Origin: WAOL01 sp964399035
GTDB lineage: Archaea; Thermoproteota; Thermoprotei_A; Sulfolobales; NBVN01
DNA length: 64,000 nucleotides
Assembly: GCA_964399035.1 (NCBI GenBank)
Contig: CAYNPH010000009.1
Location: 1 to 64,000, forward strand
Reading direction: 5' to 3'
The notes under the pieces are model-generated. The model was given only the letters and a program-made list of their open reading frames with translations. It was not told the DNA's origin and did no database searches. The first letter of the stretch is position 1. The number at the start of each line of letters is the position of its first letter. Shown here piece by piece: positions 15,931 to 25,190 of this stretch. The translations under genes were made by a program, and so were the position numbers.

Positions 15931-18924
15931 TTATACAGCACCAGTTACATAGATTCCGGGCTTCCATGGGAGAGCCTGTTTCTTCTTCCCACCCATATCA
16001 GGGGCTTCGGGATCGTCGGCCTGGTAGACCCCCACAACCTTCACTCCGGTTTCACGCTCTACGTAATGTCTTAACTCGTCAATAGCCTTCGCCTCATCGA
16101 TACCGCCCACCTTCTTAAGCATGTCCATTACTTCAGGATCCATTGACACTGCGAGCTCCAGCAACGTCTTACCTACCCTTGGAACCTCCTTCCCCTTCAC
16201 ACCCATCTCCTTGGCAACATACTGCATTACGTCCCCGATCTTGCCTCCCGCGTTTATAATTTCAGCCACTCTGAGGAGGTGCGTGTATGATTCCTTGGGC
16301 ACCACGTAAACTACTATACCCTCACCCTTACCGATGACCTTCAGTACCTCCTTGACGTCTTGGATGAGCCTCCTAACGTACTCAACCTTCAGTAGTGCAT
16401 CTTCATGCGTCATCTTCCTTAACTCGTCTTCCGAAAGCCAGCGCTCTCTCACAACCAGCGTGTTCTTACCGATGGCGTGCCACAGTTCCTCAGCTATGAA
16501 GGGAGTGTAGATCGATATCAGCTTTATCCACTCCTCAATAATTTTCTTGAGGATCTTTGAAGGCCTATCAACCATCTTGAGGTACTCCTCAACGTCCTGA
16601 GGTATTAGGTAGAATATCCGGATCCCGGCCGCCCTTACGCGGACGTTCTCTAACTCACTAATCGCCCTCCTTACATGCATCGCGAAGCGAGACATTATCC
16701 ACTTCTCAGCTATGCCTTCACTCTCCGCATCGCACTTGCCGTACAGATCCCTAATCATGGCCTCCACCTTCCTGAGCCTGCCTCCGACATTGTCCACCAG
16801 CTCTATGGTGAAGTTCATGTCTGCCTCAACTTCAGCACCTAACGTCATTGCTAACCTAACTATATCTGGTGAGAACGTGTTCACGAGACCATGTAGAACC
16901 ATTACGTTACCTTTCGACTTCGACATCTTCTCTCCTTTAACGAGGACCCAACCGTTGGCCACTATTTGCTTAGGCCATTTTTCCGGCGGGTATATGGCTG
17001 CGTGGTTGAATATGAAGAACGTTAGGTGGCTGGGTATTAGGTCCTTGCCACTGTTCCGGGAATCTAAGGGGTACCAATAGTCGAACTCCTCTCTTAGCTC
17101 CTTGAGCACGTCCTCGCTAACGCCTGTCTTGGTGGACACTTCCTTAATGTCTCCTTCACCTAGCATTACGTAGTCCCAGAACTCCGGTGTTAGCTTAGCG
17201 TCGCTTATCCCATATTTCCTTATTTTATGTATGACTGTGTAGAACGCCATGTAGATCGTTGAGTCACTTAAGGACTCTATTATCCATCCTTTATCCCACG
17301 GCAACTCCGTGCCTAACCCGCGGCTCCTGGCGCATGCCCTCGCCTTAAGCCATTCTATGGTTGCTATGAACTCACTACGTCTTGCCTCAGGTATTATCCT
17401 CATCCTAGCTAGTAGCTTCCTTGCCAGCTCCTTCCATTCAGGGTTACCGTAATCTAGGAACCACTGATCCCTCAGTAACTTAACAACGATCTCAGCACCA
17501 CATCTACAGTACACTGGAGCATTCATTAATTCGTACGCGATGTACGCGTAGCCGTTCCTCATCAAGTACTCCTTTATCCTCTCCCTAGCGTCCTGTACTG
17601 ACACACCGTTAATTGACTCGGCGATGAATCGTTTTGCGCCAGGGATTACCTCCTTGACCACTAGTTCCTCTAAGCCCTCCCTCATAACACCCTTGCTGTG
17701 TTCTGCCCTGTATATTTCCTTCGTGGCATCCTCAAGCTTCTCGGTATCCTCCTGAGACTTTATGCCCCTGCGCTCTACCGCATCCCTCGCAGGGATGTTA
17801 CTGTAACCTTCAATAACTATTAGCGGAATGGGTGTTAGGTCACCCCACTCCCCCTCTCGGAACTCGGTCACGTAGTCCCTGAGGGCCGCGTAGTCGTAGG
17901 GTGCGTGGGCTGGCACACTCATTACTACGCCCGTTCCGAAGCCCTCAGACACGAACGTCGCAGGCAGTATCTCGACCTCACGCCCCGTTAAGGGGTTAGT
18001 GACCTTCCTGCCCACCAGTTCCCTCCCGGGAACCCTCTTAACTACCTTAAGGTCTAACTGGAAGGATAGGCGCCAAGCCGCCTTACACGCAAGGAGCCAT
18101 TTCTCAGTCCTCCCACCTACGTTGACGTCGCAGACGCAGTACTCTACATTAGGGTTAACCCAGACGTTCGTTACCCCAAGAACCGTTTCCGGTCTTAGCG
18201 TGGCGGTGGGGTAGAACTTCCCTGAATTATCCGCGAACTTTATGAGGGTGACTTCCCCGATCTCCGGTTCTACGTCGTCCTTAGTGTCATGCATCCCAAC
18301 AGGCATCTCGTCCCTAGGGCACCACCCGACGGGGTGTGATCCCTTAACTAGGTATCCCTTCTCCTTTAACTTACTGAACTGCCACCGAATGAAAGCCTTG
18401 AATTCAGGATCCACGGTAGTGAATTCACGTCTCCAATCTATTGACAGTCCGTAGAACCTCATAGCGTCCTTCGATATACTGTGGAAGTACCTGGCTAGCT
18501 TCAGCGGTTCCGTTAACCTGCGGAACTCCTCCTCAGGTATTCCGAAGGCCGCAGCCATGCTCCTTATGAAGTCCTCATCGCCTGACGCCACCTTACTTGC
18601 TGTTGAGAGTATCGGTGTGCCCGTGTAGTGGAAGCCCATTGGGAACAACACGTCGTACCCCAGAGCCCTCTTAAACCTGGCGATGACGTCAGGTATTACG
18701 TAGGTCCTAGCATGACCTATATGCGCTGGTCCGTTAGGGTACATGAATGCAGCCGTTATGAAGTACTTCTTCCTGCTCGGGTCTGGATCGGCCTCGTAAA
18801 CCCTCTCCTTCTCCCAAACCTCAAGCCACTTCCTCGCGACGCCTTTTAAATAATCGATGTAAGAAGCCATATCGGTAATATTGCTTGGAACCTGCGTTCC
18901 CTTACCACTATTCTCGTCAACCAA
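15931..18924 (-). CDS. leuS: leucyl-tRNA synthetase
   Basis: A 997-residue class I synthetase of the archaeal/eukaryal LeuRS type. The HIGH motif is HIGH at 68-71 in MYPNGPAHIGHARTY, and KMSKSKGN lies near residue 667. The editing (CP1) domain between them includes the PATFVSEGFGTGVVMSVPAHAPYD block. The C-terminal anticodon-binding and extension regions are present. Met1 (18924) and Met19 (MASYIDYLK, 18870) are alternative starts; the second fits the family's usual N terminus. Confidence 0.95.
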   Translation of the reverse strand: MVDENSGKGTQVPSNITDMASYIDYLKGVARKWLEVWEKERVYEADPDPSRKKYFITAAFMYPNGPAHIGHARTYVIPDVIARFKRALGYDVLFPMGFHYTGTPILSTASKVASGDEDFIRSMAAAFGIPEEEFRRLTEPLKLARYFHSISKDAMRFYGLSIDWRREFTTVDPEFKAFIRWQFSKLKEKGYLVKGSHPVGWCPRDEMPVGMHDTKDDVEPEIGEVTLIKFADNSGKFYPTATLRPETVLGVTNVWVNPNVEYCVCDVNVGGRTEKWLLACKAAWRLSFQLDLKVVKRVPGRELVGRKVTNPLTGREVEILPATFVSEGFGTGVVMSVPAHAPYDYAALRDYVTEFREGEWGDLTPIPLIVIEGYSNIPARDAVERRGIKSQEDTEKLEDATKEIYRAEHSKGVMREGLEELVVKEVIPGAKRFIAESINGVSVQDARERIKEYLMRNGYAYIAYELMNAPVYCRCGAEIVVKLLRDQWFLDYGNPEWKELARKLLARMRIIPEARRSEFIATIEWLKARACARSRGLGTELPWDKGWIIESLSDSTIYMAFYTVIHKIRKYGISDAKLTPEFWDYVMLGEGDIKEVSTKTGVSEDVLKELREEFDYWYPLDSRNSGKDLIPSHLTFFIFNHAAIYPPEKWPKQIVANGWVLVKGEKMSKSKGNVMVLHGLVNTFSPDIVRLAMTLGAEVEADMNFTIELVDNVGGRLRKVEAMIRDLYGKCDAESEGIAEKWIMSRFAMHVRRAISELENVRVRAAGIRIFYLIPQDVEEYLKMVDRPSKILKKIIEEWIKLISIYTPFIAEELWHAIGKNTLVVRERWLSEDELRKMTHEDALLKVEYVRRLIQDVKEVLKVIGKGEGIVVYVVPKESYTHLLRVAEIINAGGKIGDVMQYVAKEMGVKGKEVPRVGKTLLELAVSMDPEVMDMLKKVGGIDEAKAIDELRHYVERETGVKVVGVYQADDPEAPDMGGKKKQALPWKPGIYVTGAV

Positions 18925-19002
18925 CTCAACGCCACCTAACCTACTAGTGCTGGCGTCATTTAAGCATTTAACGCACGCGAACCTAATACCGCGGGAGGAT
19001 GA

Positions 19003-20187
19003 TTGTCAAGGCATACTGAGACACGTAAGTTCCCTGCAAGAGGGTTGGGAGAGAAGGTGTTTGAGCTCCTAGATGAGTTAAGTGAGCGCGAGCCCGAGTT
19101 AGGGGATCAACGCTCTTTAGGTCCTATGATGTCCGCGCCTCTGCCCGTGTCGTTGAAGGCACACATGATTTTCCTCAGAAGGAACCTGAACGACCTCCAC
19201 TGGTTTAGGGTGTCAGCTGACCTTCTTTACGAAACAGTCGCTATGCTAGGAGACCTTCTCGGAAACCCTGAAGCTCAGGGCATACCAACGTACGGTGGTA
19301 GTGAGTCTAACTTAACGGCTCTCTACGCGTTGCGGGAGGCGGGTTATGAGAGCGTAGTTGTGCCGCGCTCCGCACACGCGTCTGTTTTCAAAGCGTGTAG
19401 GGTATTGCGGATGCGCATATTCGTCGCTGATGTGGATGAGGAACTTAGGGTAGTGCCTGAGAGTGTTCGCGCAGTCGCTCGCGAAGCGGGAGGTAATTCG
19501 GCAGTCCTTCTCACTGCAGGCAATACTGAAACCGGGGTCATAGATGATGTGAGGGTCGTTCATGACTTAGTACCGGATGCCCCGATATTCGTTGATGCTG
19601 CGTTCGGCGGCTTGATAGCCCCCTTCATTACTGGCTTAAGGAAGTTACCTGACTTTGACTTCCGCATCGACGGTGTCGTCGCGCTGAGTTTGGATGGGCA
19701 TAAGGCTGGGTTGACCCCCATACCCTCTGGCATGCTGTTATTTGGAAGGGAGAACCTATATGATAATGTGGTCTTCGAGAGCGAGTACATGGGGTCTGAG
19801 AAGCAGTTAAGCTTGCTGTGGACTAGGACAGCTGCGTCAGTTGCGTCGCTTTGGGCTTCAATAAAGTACCTTGGTCGTGAGGGCTTTGAGAGAACCTACG
19901 GGGAATGTGTGAGGATAGCTAATTACGCGTACGAGCGCCTCCTTAGTGAAGGCTTTAACCCGACTAAGCCTGAACTCCCCCTCATGTGCATACGGCATGA
20001 CGAGTTGCCTGGCATAGAGCTTCTTTGGAAGCTGCGTAAGATGGGGTGGTACGTGTACTCATGCCCGAGCCTCGGTGGGGTTAAGGTCACCATAATGCCT
20101 CACGTAACGAAGGAAATAATCGATACTTTCATTGACGATTTAGTGAAGGTAGCTAAGGACATTAAGGGTTCAAGCGTGGACAGTTAG
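19003..20187 (+). CDS. mfnA: MfnA-like PLP-dependent aspartate/tyrosine decarboxylase
   Basis: The 394-residue protein is a group II PLP decarboxylase. The substrate/cofactor loop is PTYGGSESNLTALYALRE (about 97-114), a cofactor Asp is in FVDAAFGG, and the Schiff-base Lys is in LDGHKAGLTPIPSGMLLF. Archaeal members make tyramine for methanofuran or beta-alanine from aspartate. In a non-methanogen, aspartate decarboxylation for coenzyme A is the likelier role (inference). The TTG at 19003 is chosen because GGGAGG precedes it by ~6 nt and the overlapping ATG frame stops at once. Upstream it is divergent from leuS. Confidence 0.82.
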   Translation: MSRHTETRKFPARGLGEKVFELLDELSEREPELGDQRSLGPMMSAPLPVSLKAHMIFLRRNLNDLHWFRVSADLLYETVAMLGDLLGNPEAQGIPTYGGSESNLTALYALREAGYESVVVPRSAHASVFKACRVLRMRIFVADVDEELRVVPESVRAVAREAGGNSAVLLTAGNTETGVIDDVRVVHDLVPDAPIFVDAAFGGLIAPFITGLRKLPDFDFRIDGVVALSLDGHKAGLTPIPSGMLLFGRENLYDNVVFESEYMGSEKQLSLLWTRTAASVASLWASIKYLGREGFERTYGECVRIANYAYERLLSEGFNPTKPELPLMCIRHDELPGIELLWKLRKMGWYVYSCPSLGGVKVTIMPHVTKEIIDTFIDDLVKVAKDIKGSSVDS

Positions 20188-20189
20188 TT

Positions 20190-20237
20190 TCAGAAATGCG
20201 GGGTCGATCACCCATCACGCCGTGTTCCGCTCATCAT
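20190..20237 (-). ncRNA. probable box C/D guide sRNA
   Basis: Minus strand: C box ATGATGA (20237-20231), 12-nt guide GCGGAACACGGC, degenerate D' GTGA, short spacer, degenerate C' GTGATCG, guide ACCCCGCATTT, and D box CTGA (20193-20190). The outer boxes are perfect and the inner pair imperfect, as is common in archaeal guides. It abuts the end of the decarboxylase gene on the opposite strand. Targets were not recognised. Confidence 0.45.
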
Positions 20238-20337
20238 CAAGCATCACTGGCGTCTGAAGGGTAAAATCGTTTTGTACTATCTTGAGGAACCTTCTTTACT
20301 TCATTTCCCACCCATATCGTTGGGGGAATCTTGACAC

Positions 20338-20745
20338 ATGTCGTTGAGGGCCCTTGTTAAAGTGGATAGTAAGGGGAGGGTGACTATACCCCTCTATTTA
20401 AGGGAAGCTGTTGGCATAGAGCCTGAGTCGTACGTGGAACTTGAGGTAAACAGGGACGAGGGCGTGATTATCCTGCGGCCAGCATCAACACCTGGAGAAC
20501 TTGCTGTTGACTTTGAGGTGCTCCTAAATAAGGCTGAGGACGTCCAGCAACTGACGGCCGCCATCGTTGAGAGCGGCGGGGAAGTGCGGCTTTTAAGGTG
20601 CTACAGGGAGGAAGGCGATATGTATAGGTGCCAAGTAACAACATTAGTTCTCGACCTGAAGGCGGCGGAGCTACTCAAGAGCAAGGTTAGTGAGAAGGGC
20701 CTTAAGATAATTAGTTTGAAACCAGTTATTAGAAAGGCGATGTGA
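20338..20745 (+). CDS. AbrB/SpoVT-type transcriptional regulator with C-terminal sensor-like domain
   Basis: Residues 5-50 form a swapped-hairpin AbrB DNA-binding domain (VKVDSKGRVTIPLYLREAVGIEPESYVELEV). The remaining ~80 residues have an alternating alpha/beta pattern with CYREEGDMYRCQVTTLV, which may be a small ligand- or metal-sensing domain (two Cys, Asp and Met). Such proteins are common chromosomal regulators in crenarchaea or antitoxin relatives. No toxin gene is adjacent; the stop is immediately followed by the ATG of the DUF72 gene, so the two are co-expressed. Confidence 0.75.
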   Translation: MSLRALVKVDSKGRVTIPLYLREAVGIEPESYVELEVNRDEGVIILRPASTPGELAVDFEVLLNKAEDVQQLTAAIVESGGEVRLLRCYREEGDMYRCQVTTLVLDLKAAELLKSKVSEKGLKIISLKPVIRKAM

Positions 20746-21498
20746 ATGCCCCCACAGAACGTTTTTGTGGGGTGCTGCGGCTTCGCCGTTGGGCGCCGCA
20801 AGTATTACACGTTATTCGATGTTGTGGAGCTTCAGGACACGTTCTATAACCCTCCCGACGAGGCTAAACTAAGTAAGTTACGGGACGAAGCACCACCTAA
20901 CTTCAAGTTCACCATGAAAGCCTGGCAAGCAATAACACACCCACCCAATATGAGGACCTGGAGACGAGCTAAGGTGGTACCACCCAAAGATAAGTGGGAC
21001 AAGTACGGGTACCTCAGGCCAACCAAGGAGAACTTCGAGGCGTGGGAAGTGATAGATAAGGCGGCCAACACCCTTCAAGCTGAGTTCATAGTTATTCAGC
21101 TACCCCCATCCTTCAGATTCACGGAGGAGAACCTGAGGAATATGACGGAGTTCTTCTCAACCATTAAGCCGAGGAATTACTTGGTTGGGCTCGAAGTCAG
21201 GGGGGATTGGAGGGAGCATGAGGCGGAGCTTAAGGACATTATCTTGAGATACGATTGGCTGGTACATGTTGTTGACCCGTTCAGATGGGCTCCAGTAGTT
21301 GAGAAGGACGCAACGTACTTTAGGCTACATGGGATAGGGAGCGCCGAGGTGAACTATAGGTACAGATATACTGACGACGACCTTATGAAGCTGAAGGAGA
21401 AAGTGCTCAACGTAGGCTCTAAGAAGGTCTTCGTGCTGTTTAACAACGTCTACATGCGTGATGACGCGCTTAGATTCAAGGAACTAATTAAGTCGTAA
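20746..21498 (+). CDS. DUF72 (YecE-like) TIM-barrel protein
   Basis: The 250-residue protein starts with the DUF72 signature VFVGCCGFAVGRRKYYTLFDVVELQDTFYNPP and has FKFTMKAWQAITH and YFRLHG in the expected order. The family forms TIM barrels of unknown function. The ATG at 20746 abuts the regulator's TGA. The 3' end overlaps the convergent Nog1-like gene by 11 bp. Confidence 0.82.
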   Translation: MPPQNVFVGCCGFAVGRRKYYTLFDVVELQDTFYNPPDEAKLSKLRDEAPPNFKFTMKAWQAITHPPNMRTWRRAKVVPPKDKWDKYGYLRPTKENFEAWEVIDKAANTLQAEFIVIQLPPSFRFTEENLRNMTEFFSTIKPRNYLVGLEVRGDWREHEAELKDIILRYDWLVHVVDPFRWAPVVEKDATYFRLHGIGSAEVNYRYRYTDDDLMKLKEKVLNVGSKKVFVLFNNVYMRDDALRFKELIKS

Positions 21499-22519
21499 GG
21501 TACTTACTTGCCGCAAGCTCAAGCAGCCTCCGTAGAACGGCGTCGACTCCCGTACCCTGAAGCGCACTGATTAGGTATACCTCGCCGTCAAATACCTTCC
21601 TTATTTCCTTCACAACGTACTCTAGCCTGCTATCATCAACCTCATCTATCTTGTTTACAGCTACTATCATGCCCTTGCCTCTGAAGATGCTTCTCACCAT
21701 GCGTAGCAGTCCTATCTGCTCCTTCAATGAGTAGTAGCTTGACGGTCTGGGATCTACGAGGAATAACAGTACGTCCCCAAGAAACCTCACCGCGCTCACG
21801 GCCTTACGCTCTATCTCGTTTAGCTCGTCAAGGGGCCGGTCAAGAATTCCGGGCGTGTCTATTATCTGAATCCTCACGTGATCTAAGAACACGTGACCCA
21901 GTATCACATCCTTCGTTGTGAATGGGAAGGGAGAAACCTCGGGCTCGGCTGTGGAGACTCTGCGTACGAAGGTTGACTTACCTACCTGAGGCATTCCCGC
22001 AACAACGATTATTGGTTCGTTGAAGTTGAAGCATGGCAGCTTACGGAGTTCAGCCACCGCCGCTCTGAGCAGGTCTATGTCTTTCCTTATCCTCCTCACA
22101 AGGGACAGTGTTCGACCGACAAATTCCCTAGCGACATCATTTGCTTCCCTAGCAGACACGGTTGACTTTATTTTGAGCCTGTATTCCCTCCATAGTTTCC
22201 TGAGTACTCTGCGGTACCCTCTGAACTTCCTGAGAATGTCAGCGTAATCCGCTATGCCGGCGAGCTTCAGTATTTCCGCGTAGAACGCGTTTAGTTCCTC
22301 TGGCTTCGGCAATTTCTCTACTTTAGCGAAGACCGCTGAGTCCACGTAACCATATACCCTGTCAACCTTAATCAGGTGCTTAACCATGCCTTTCTTCTTG
22401 ACACCTTTCGCTAGGGGGACCGGCTTACGGAATATCTCGAGAACACGTCGACGCACGTCTGCGTAAGGAACTGGTGAAGCGCCCTTTACTTCCTTGCTGA
22501 TGCAGACTTCCTCACCCAT
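21488..22519 (-). CDS. Nog1-like GTPase
   Basis: The 343-residue protein has an N-terminal helical half (1-160, rich in basic residues) and then a G domain. G1 is GMPQVGKST at 175-183, a Thr-containing switch lies at PFPFTTKDVILGH, G3 is DTPGI, and NKID gives G4 and SALQGTG gives G5. The N-terminal helical domain followed by an OBG-type G domain is the Nog1 arrangement, a factor in large-subunit assembly in eukaryotes and archaea. The C-terminal eukaryotic extension is missing. Its start overlaps the upstream DUF504 gene by 34 bp, so the two are one transcript. Confidence 0.8.
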   Translation of the reverse strand: MGEEVCISKEVKGASPVPYADVRRRVLEIFRKPVPLAKGVKKKGMVKHLIKVDRVYGYVDSAVFAKVEKLPKPEELNAFYAEILKLAGIADYADILRKFRGYRRVLRKLWREYRLKIKSTVSAREANDVAREFVGRTLSLVRRIRKDIDLLRAAVAELRKLPCFNFNEPIIVVAGMPQVGKSTFVRRVSTAEPEVSPFPFTTKDVILGHVFLDHVRIQIIDTPGILDRPLDELNEIERKAVSAVRFLGDVLLFLVDPRPSSYYSLKEQIGLLRMVRSIFRGKGMIVAVNKIDEVDDSRLEYVVKEIRKVFDGEVYLISALQGTGVDAVLRRLLELAASKYLTT

Positions 22520-22743
22520 ATCGGCTCACCATCCTTTCTTATCTCCACGATCCTATGGATAGGTATTGTAGTTTCACCGATTATTAGCCTGTCCTTAAGC
22601 ACCTTAACACTCTCCGAGAGCCGTACCTCGCGTAAACCCCCGGGCCGTAGCCTATCAATAACAATTACTGAGTACCTGCGTAAGTTAGCCTTGTCCACCC
22701 ATATTATCTTACTCAGCATGCCGGCTATGGTGTTATCCTTCAC
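22486..22743 (-). CDS. UPF0248 / DUF504 small protein
   Basis: This 85-residue protein has the MJ1316-type pattern: an N-terminal LSKIIWVDKANLRRYSVIVIDR strand-helix, then ETTIPIHRIVEIRKDGEPIWVR, the family's HRI...G..vW ending. The biochemical role of the family is unresolved; the fold occurs with RNA-processing proteins. It is directly upstream of, and overlapping, the Nog1-like gene. Confidence 0.72.
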   Translation of the reverse strand: MKDNTIAGMLSKIIWVDKANLRRYSVIVIDRLRPGGLREVRLSESVKVLKDRLIIGETTIPIHRIVEIRKDGEPIWVRKSASARK

Positions 22744-22824
22744 CCCCTGAACCTCTAGGAATCTAAACGACGTCGGCAGAAGTAAACCTTAACCTTAAAA
22801 TTCGACACACCTCATTGATAGTAG

Positions 22825-23439
22825 GTGCGGGACGTGTCTTACGAGAGGTTAGGAACAGGCGCAACAGCCGTGGGCATAAGAACTAATAACTCCGTGGTTC
22901 TAGCCGCTGAACGCCGGGTATCGTATGGTGGCTTCGTAATGAGTAAGGCGGGACGCAAGGTATTCCTCATAAAAGACAGGTACGGTGTGGCATTCGCCGG
23001 GCTTTTTGCCGACATTCAAACACTCAAGCGAATAATGGATCTCCAGATCCATGACTACGAAATAGAGAATTCCCGTAAAATGAGTGTGAGGTCCGCCGTT
23101 AGGCTATTCTCGGTAATCATGTACCAATATAAGTTCATGCCTTTTCTTTCCGAAGTAATTTTCGGCGGCATAGACGAGGAAGGACCTCACCTATACGTAA
23201 TGGATTCGCTGGGTTCCGTCATCGAGGACGATTACGCCGCAATAGGTACTGGGGCCCCCATAGCCATAGGCATTATCGAGAGCAAGTACCGCAAGGATCT
23301 GAGCCCTGAAGAAGCAAAGGAGCTCGCCCTAAATGCCGTTAAAGCCGCGATCAGTCGAGATGCTACTTCCGGTGACGGCATTGATGTAGTGGTGATTACG
23401 CCGGGCAAGTCTTGGAGCGAGAGCGTCACCTTAAGGTAA
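22825..23439 (+). CDS. psmB: 20S proteasome beta subunit, catalytically inactive type
   Basis: Over 204 residues the Ntn-hydrolase fold is complete: VGIRTNNSVVLAAERRVSYGGFV, GGIDEEGPHLYVMDSLGS, YAAIGTGAPIAIGIIES and the SGDGIDVVVITP strand. In active beta subunits the chain starts G|TTTVGI after self-cleavage. Here the aligned residues are G12-A13-T14-A15-V16-G17-I18, so the nucleophile Thr1 is replaced by Ala13. Asp17 is replaced by Glu; Lys33 is kept. This resembles the non-catalytic beta1 of Sulfolobus 20S particles, so an active beta and an alpha subunit should be encoded elsewhere. T11 as nucleophile would need a two-residue register shift. Start GTG 22825. Confidence 0.88.
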   Translation: MRDVSYERLGTGATAVGIRTNNSVVLAAERRVSYGGFVMSKAGRKVFLIKDRYGVAFAGLFADIQTLKRIMDLQIHDYEIENSRKMSVRSAVRLFSVIMYQYKFMPFLSEVIFGGIDEEGPHLYVMDSLGSVIEDDYAAIGTGAPIAIGIIESKYRKDLSPEEAKELALNAVKAAISRDATSGDGIDVVVITPGKSWSESVTLR

Positions 23440-23471
23440 GTTGTAATCTGAAGTGTAAGAAGCTGAAACCC

Positions 23472-24110
23472 ATGTTCAGCGCTAGGAAAGCCTTCAAACT
23501 CCAAAGGCTTCTTGCAGAGAAGGTATCTTGGGAAGGCAAGATAGATAAGCTTGAGTTCGTCGTCGGCTTAGACCTAGCGTATGTGGGTAATAAGGGCGTC
23601 GCGGTTGCTGCGCTCACACGCATGCCTGACTTAAGGCTTATTCGTTACTCAGTAGTGATTGGTGAAGTGCCAATACCTTACGTGCCGGGGCTTCTTGCCT
23701 TTAGGGAGGCACCGTTAATGTTTAAGGCTTACGAGAAGCTCGGTGTCCAAGCAGACCTCATAGTGGTAGACGGACATGGCGTCACTCACCCTAGGGGCCT
23801 AGGCATTGCCTCACACATAGGCGTCGTGCTGGACACGCCCAGCATAGGGGCTGCGAAGAAAGTGCTTACTGGGGAGGTGAGGGAGGTTAATGGAAAGGAG
23901 TACTTATTTATTAATGGAAGACCCGGGGCAGTAGTTGTTAGGCCGAGGAAGAACAAAACAATATACTTAAGTATAGGCCATAAGGTCGGGTTAGAGGAAA
24001 TTGAAAGGCTTAGCAAGATACTTTTTAAGGGACACTCACTACCTGAACCGACGTACGTCGCCGACAAAGTGACCAAGGAGGTGAGGAGGAAACTTGTCAA
24101 GAATCGTTGA
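23472..24110 (+). CDS. nfi: endonuclease V (deoxyinosine-specific)
   Basis: Endonuclease V cuts DNA, and in some species RNA, one base 3' of inosine. Motifs: VVGLDLAYVG (catalytic Asp), PYVPGLLAFREAP with the substrate-wedge Tyr, LIVVDGHGVTHPRGLGIASHIG with a second Asp, and SIGAAKKVLTG. The frame is open from 23412, overlapping the proteasome gene by 28 nt, but the ATG at 23472 gives the family's usual N terminus (MFSARKAFKLQ). The C terminus overlaps ribK by 17 bp, so nfi, ribK and the downstream gene form one operon. Confidence 0.88.
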   Translation: MFSARKAFKLQRLLAEKVSWEGKIDKLEFVVGLDLAYVGNKGVAVAALTRMPDLRLIRYSVVIGEVPIPYVPGLLAFREAPLMFKAYEKLGVQADLIVVDGHGVTHPRGLGIASHIGVVLDTPSIGAAKKVLTGEVREVNGKEYLFINGRPGAVVVRPRKNKTIYLSIGHKVGLEEIERLSKILFKGHSLPEPTYVADKVTKEVRRKLVKNR

Positions 24111-24495
24111 GGGCAAGGTAGTGTCAGGCCTTGGTGAGGGAGCTAAGTACGTGACCATGCCCGTATACAACATCCTTCTCACAGAGCTCCTAGACGACAC
24201 GCCCTATCCGGGAACTCTCAACATACGCATTCAAGAGAGTTACGAGGAACTCCTCAGCGAATGCCCACCCCTACAGATAAAGAGTGTCGTCATGAACGGT
24301 CATGAGTACGGCGGGTTCTACTACTGGTTCGGAAATATTATCGAGTCCAATATTCACGTCTTAGTGATAAGACCCTTCCTAACTAAGCACCCAGAGAACG
24401 TGCTGGAGGTGGTGGCTGAGAAGAACCTAAGGAAGGAGTTAGGTTTAGAGGATGGTAGCGTTATTAAGGTTAAGTTAATATGTGCCGAAGTGTGA
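24094..24495 (+). CDS. ribK: CTP-dependent riboflavin kinase (DUF120 type)
   Basis: The 133-residue protein matches the archaeal DUF120 kinase, which makes FMN using CTP rather than ATP. The visible blocks are EGKVVSGLGEGAKYVTMP (nucleotide/flavin cradle), PYPGTLNIRI and the GGFYYWFG region before a final beta-hairpin, with LELGLEDGSVIKVKL-like ending. It lacks the N-terminal helix-turn-helix some relatives carry. The TTG at 24094 overlaps the end of nfi. Confidence 0.85.
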   Translation: MSRIVEGKVVSGLGEGAKYVTMPVYNILLTELLDDTPYPGTLNIRIQESYEELLSECPPLQIKSVVMNGHEYGGFYYWFGNIIESNIHVLVIRPFLTKHPENVLEVVAEKNLRKELGLEDGSVIKVKLICAEV

Positions 24496-24923
24496 GCGGA
24501 ATGAAATTTACTTGCTACAGATGCATTCACTGCTGTTTCTTCGCCGGACCTCCTGACTATCCCATACTTACCGAGAGCGATTATCGTCGGTTAAAGGAGA
24601 TAGCGGCACGAAGAGGGATTAACTTGAAGTTCCGCAAGATGAAGGAAGGACTCTACCAGTGGGTAATAGAGGGGTTCTGTCCCTTCTATGACGTGAAGAA
24701 AAGGGGTTGTAGTATTTACGACCACAGGCCGTTACCGTGCCGCATGTTTCCATTGTTGTTGAATCCCAACACGGGTGAGGTAAGTGTGTCGCTACTCTGC
24801 GACTGGGTTATGGAGAACTTTAGCAGGTTGAGGGAAGCAAGTAACCCAGCCGAGGTATTTCCCGAGGAGTTCAAAGCTGTAATAACTGTATTTAAGTACA
24901 TAAAGGGAAACCAAACACAATAG
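24480..24923 (+). CDS. YkgJ-family cysteine-cluster protein
   Basis: The 147-residue protein holds the metal-chelating Cys pattern of the YkgJ/UPF0153 family: CYRCIHCCFFAGPPDYPILT near the N terminus, CPFYD in the middle, then CSIYDHRPLPCRMFP. The family is predicted to bind Zn or an Fe-S cluster; function is not established. It overlaps the ribK stop by 16 bp. The first codons may be dispensable, with M8 a possible start. Confidence 0.75.
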   Translation: MCRSVSGMKFTCYRCIHCCFFAGPPDYPILTESDYRRLKEIAARRGINLKFRKMKEGLYQWVIEGFCPFYDVKKRGCSIYDHRPLPCRMFPLLLNPNTGEVSVSLLCDWVMENFSRLREASNPAEVFPEEFKAVITVFKYIKGNQTQ

Positions 24924-24938
24924 TTTAGGTGAGGCTCT

Positions 24939-25190
24939 GTGAGCAGGGAAACCGCTATGGGTTTAAAAGGTTACGTGAAGACAACAATATTCTTCACCAC
25001 TTACGACGAGAATGTAGCGAAGGATATTATGGATAGTATTGCAAAGGAATTCAAGGTTCTCGAGAGTAAACGAAGCCGTGTGCTTAGGGAGGTCTATTAT
25101 ATAGCAGTGGAGGGCGATGCGCGCTCCGTTGAGGACCTCCTAAGAGGCAGGGTTAACTGGTATAAGGTCGATGTGCTGGAATTCAAGTAG
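24939..25190 (+). CDS. small alpha/beta protein, possibly Pcc1-like (KEOPS)
   Basis: The 83-residue product has one long strand (GYVKTTIFFTTYDEN), a helix (VAKDIMDSIAKEF), a hairpin (RVLREVYYIAVEG) and a short helix and strand. The size and order recall Pcc1, the dimerising subunit of the KEOPS tRNA-t6A complex, but the sequence is not diagnostic. The start is GTG 24939 with AGGTGAGG just upstream. It closes the plus-strand nfi-ribK series and overlaps the convergent small membrane gene by 8 bp. Confidence 0.45.
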   Translation: MSRETAMGLKGYVKTTIFFTTYDENVAKDIMDSIAKEFKVLESKRSRVLREVYYIAVEGDARSVEDLLRGRVNWYKVDVLEFK

